DNA from: Calothrix sp. HK-06
Lineage (GTDB): Bacteria; Cyanobacteriota; Cyanobacteriia; Cyanobacteriales; Nostocaceae
DNA: 64,000 nucleotides
Direction of reading: 5' to 3'
NCBI RefSeq assembly: GCF_001904745.1
Contig: NZ_MRCD01000043.1
Coordinates: 1 to 64,000 of the forward strand
Under the pieces are notes generated by a model. That model did no database searches, was not told the DNA's origin, and saw only the letters and a list, made by a program, of their open reading frames with translations. Below, in pieces: positions 63,365-64,000 of this stretch. Each line of letters begins with the position of its first letter. The first letter of the stretch is position 1. Position numbers and translations under genes: made by a program.

Positions 63365-64000
63365 ATGTATGAAGAAATACGAGTACGGGGTACAGTTCAA
63401 GGAGTAGGATTTCGTCCTACAGTTTATCGTATTGCCGTAGCGAATGGGTTACGCGGCGAAGTTTATAACGACGGTGAAGGGGTTGTAATTCGCGCATTCG
63501 GATATGAAGAATCTTTAGAAAAATTTGTTCGCCAATTACAGCAAGAATGCCCGACCTTGGCAAAAATAAATGAAATAACACGCACACAACATATATCTGA
63601 GGGTGAATTTAACTTTGATGATTTTATAATTTCTAAAAGTATTAATAATGTAGTTAATACCGAAATTACACCCGATACTGCCACCTGTGTACAATGTCAA
63701 AGCGAAATCTTCGATCCTCAAAGTCGCTGGTTTCGTTATCCTTTTACCAATTGTACCCATTGTGGACCACGCCTAAGCATTATTCGTTCTATACCTTATG
63801 ACCGCAATAATACCAGCATGGCAAGCTTTGTGATGTGTCCAGAATGCAGGGAGTCATACAACGATATTACAAATCGTCGCTTTCATGCTCAACCAACGGC
63901 TTGTCATGTTTGTGGTCCGAAGGCATGGTTAGAACGTGCTGATGGCAAACCTTTTACAGCTTCTATGTTCTCAATGCTAGATGAAGTTGATGCCGTTTGC
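63365..64000 (+). CDS. hypF: Carbamoyltransferase HypF (partial, 3' end outside window)
   Basis: The frame from ATG 63365 is open to the window edge (212 codons of about 770). The N-terminal acylphosphatase domain is seen in VRGTVQGVGFRPTVYRIAVA, and the zinc-finger pairs in CVQCQSEIFDPQSRWFRYPF TNCTHCGPR and CPECRESYNDITNRRFHAQP TACHVCGPK. HypF makes the cyano ligand for the NiFe-hydrogenase centre from carbamoyl phosphate. Context suggests uptake or bidirectional hydrogenase maturation in this organism. Confidence 0.96.
   Translation, partial: MYEEIRVRGTVQGVGFRPTVYRIAVANGLRGEVYNDGEGVVIRAFGYEESLEKFVRQLQQECPTLAKINEITRTQHISEGEFNFDDFIISKSINNVVNTEITPDTATCVQCQSEIFDPQSRWFRYPFTNCTHCGPRLSIIRSIPYDRNNTSMASFVMCPECRESYNDITNRRFHAQPTACHVCGPKAWLERADGKPFTASMFSMLDEVDAVC

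Overview
The window is chromosomal DNA of a cyanobacterium, most likely a filamentous, nitrogen-fixing one of the Nostocales type. The evidence is a cyanobacterial NDH-1 subunit (ndhN), a cyanobacterial L-cyst(e)ine C-S lyase, a long ribosomal super-operon in cyanobacterial order, and the start of an extended hydrogenase-maturation operon (NifU-like protein, NHL-repeat protein, hypF). No rRNA gene and no CRISPR array was seen. One tRNA gene (Asp, GUC) is present.

Layout. 0-8.5 kb: two tandem methyltransferases, a DUF427 protein, a matrixin-like protease, secG, gpmI and an ABC-F ATPase. 8.5-20 kb: an accessory region with an MFS transporter, a DpnII-like restriction-modification pair, three paralogous XRE regulators (two of them divergent from two paralogous unknown genes), a frameshifted antitoxin-like gene, a Phd-like gene, a J-domain/TPR operon and a truncated ATPase. 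20-38 kb: prfA, rpmE, rpsI, rplM, truA, rplQ, rpoA and the S10/spc/alpha ribosomal genes up to rplC, all on the minus strand and interrupted by several palindromic elements. 38-48 kb: ndhN, a DUF3172 protein, an AMIN-domain protein with a 42-bp tandem repeat, two CPA2 antiporters, a kinase-CHASE2 receptor and tRNA-Asp. 48-64 kb: a second Ser/Thr kinase, a phytase-like esterase, a TM0106-type nuclease, C-DES lyase, a glycosyltransferase, a subtilase-lectin fusion, a GNAT, a ribbon-helix-helix/unknown divergent pair, a decayed ISL3 element and the hydrogenase-maturation genes running off the end.

Two window-wide signals stand out. GGCGCC occurs about 100 times by eye, against roughly 5-6 expected at about 42% GC. 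The usual cyanobacterial repeat HIP1 (GCGATCGC) was not found at all, and GATC occurs only 13 times against well over 200 expected. The window also carries a DpnII/Dam-type (presumably GATC-specific) restriction-modification system, which gives a coherent hypothesis for the loss of HIP1. The methylase promoter contains one of the 13 GATC sites and a 14-bp palindrome that fits the published cyanobacterial LexA-box consensus.

The best candidate for an undescribed system is the duplicated divergent cassette at 13.2-15.6 kb. In each copy an XRE-type regulator starting at a conserved GTG faces a 152-155 aa unknown protein across a promoter region with TTGACA/TGTCAA arms at identical 46-bp geometry.
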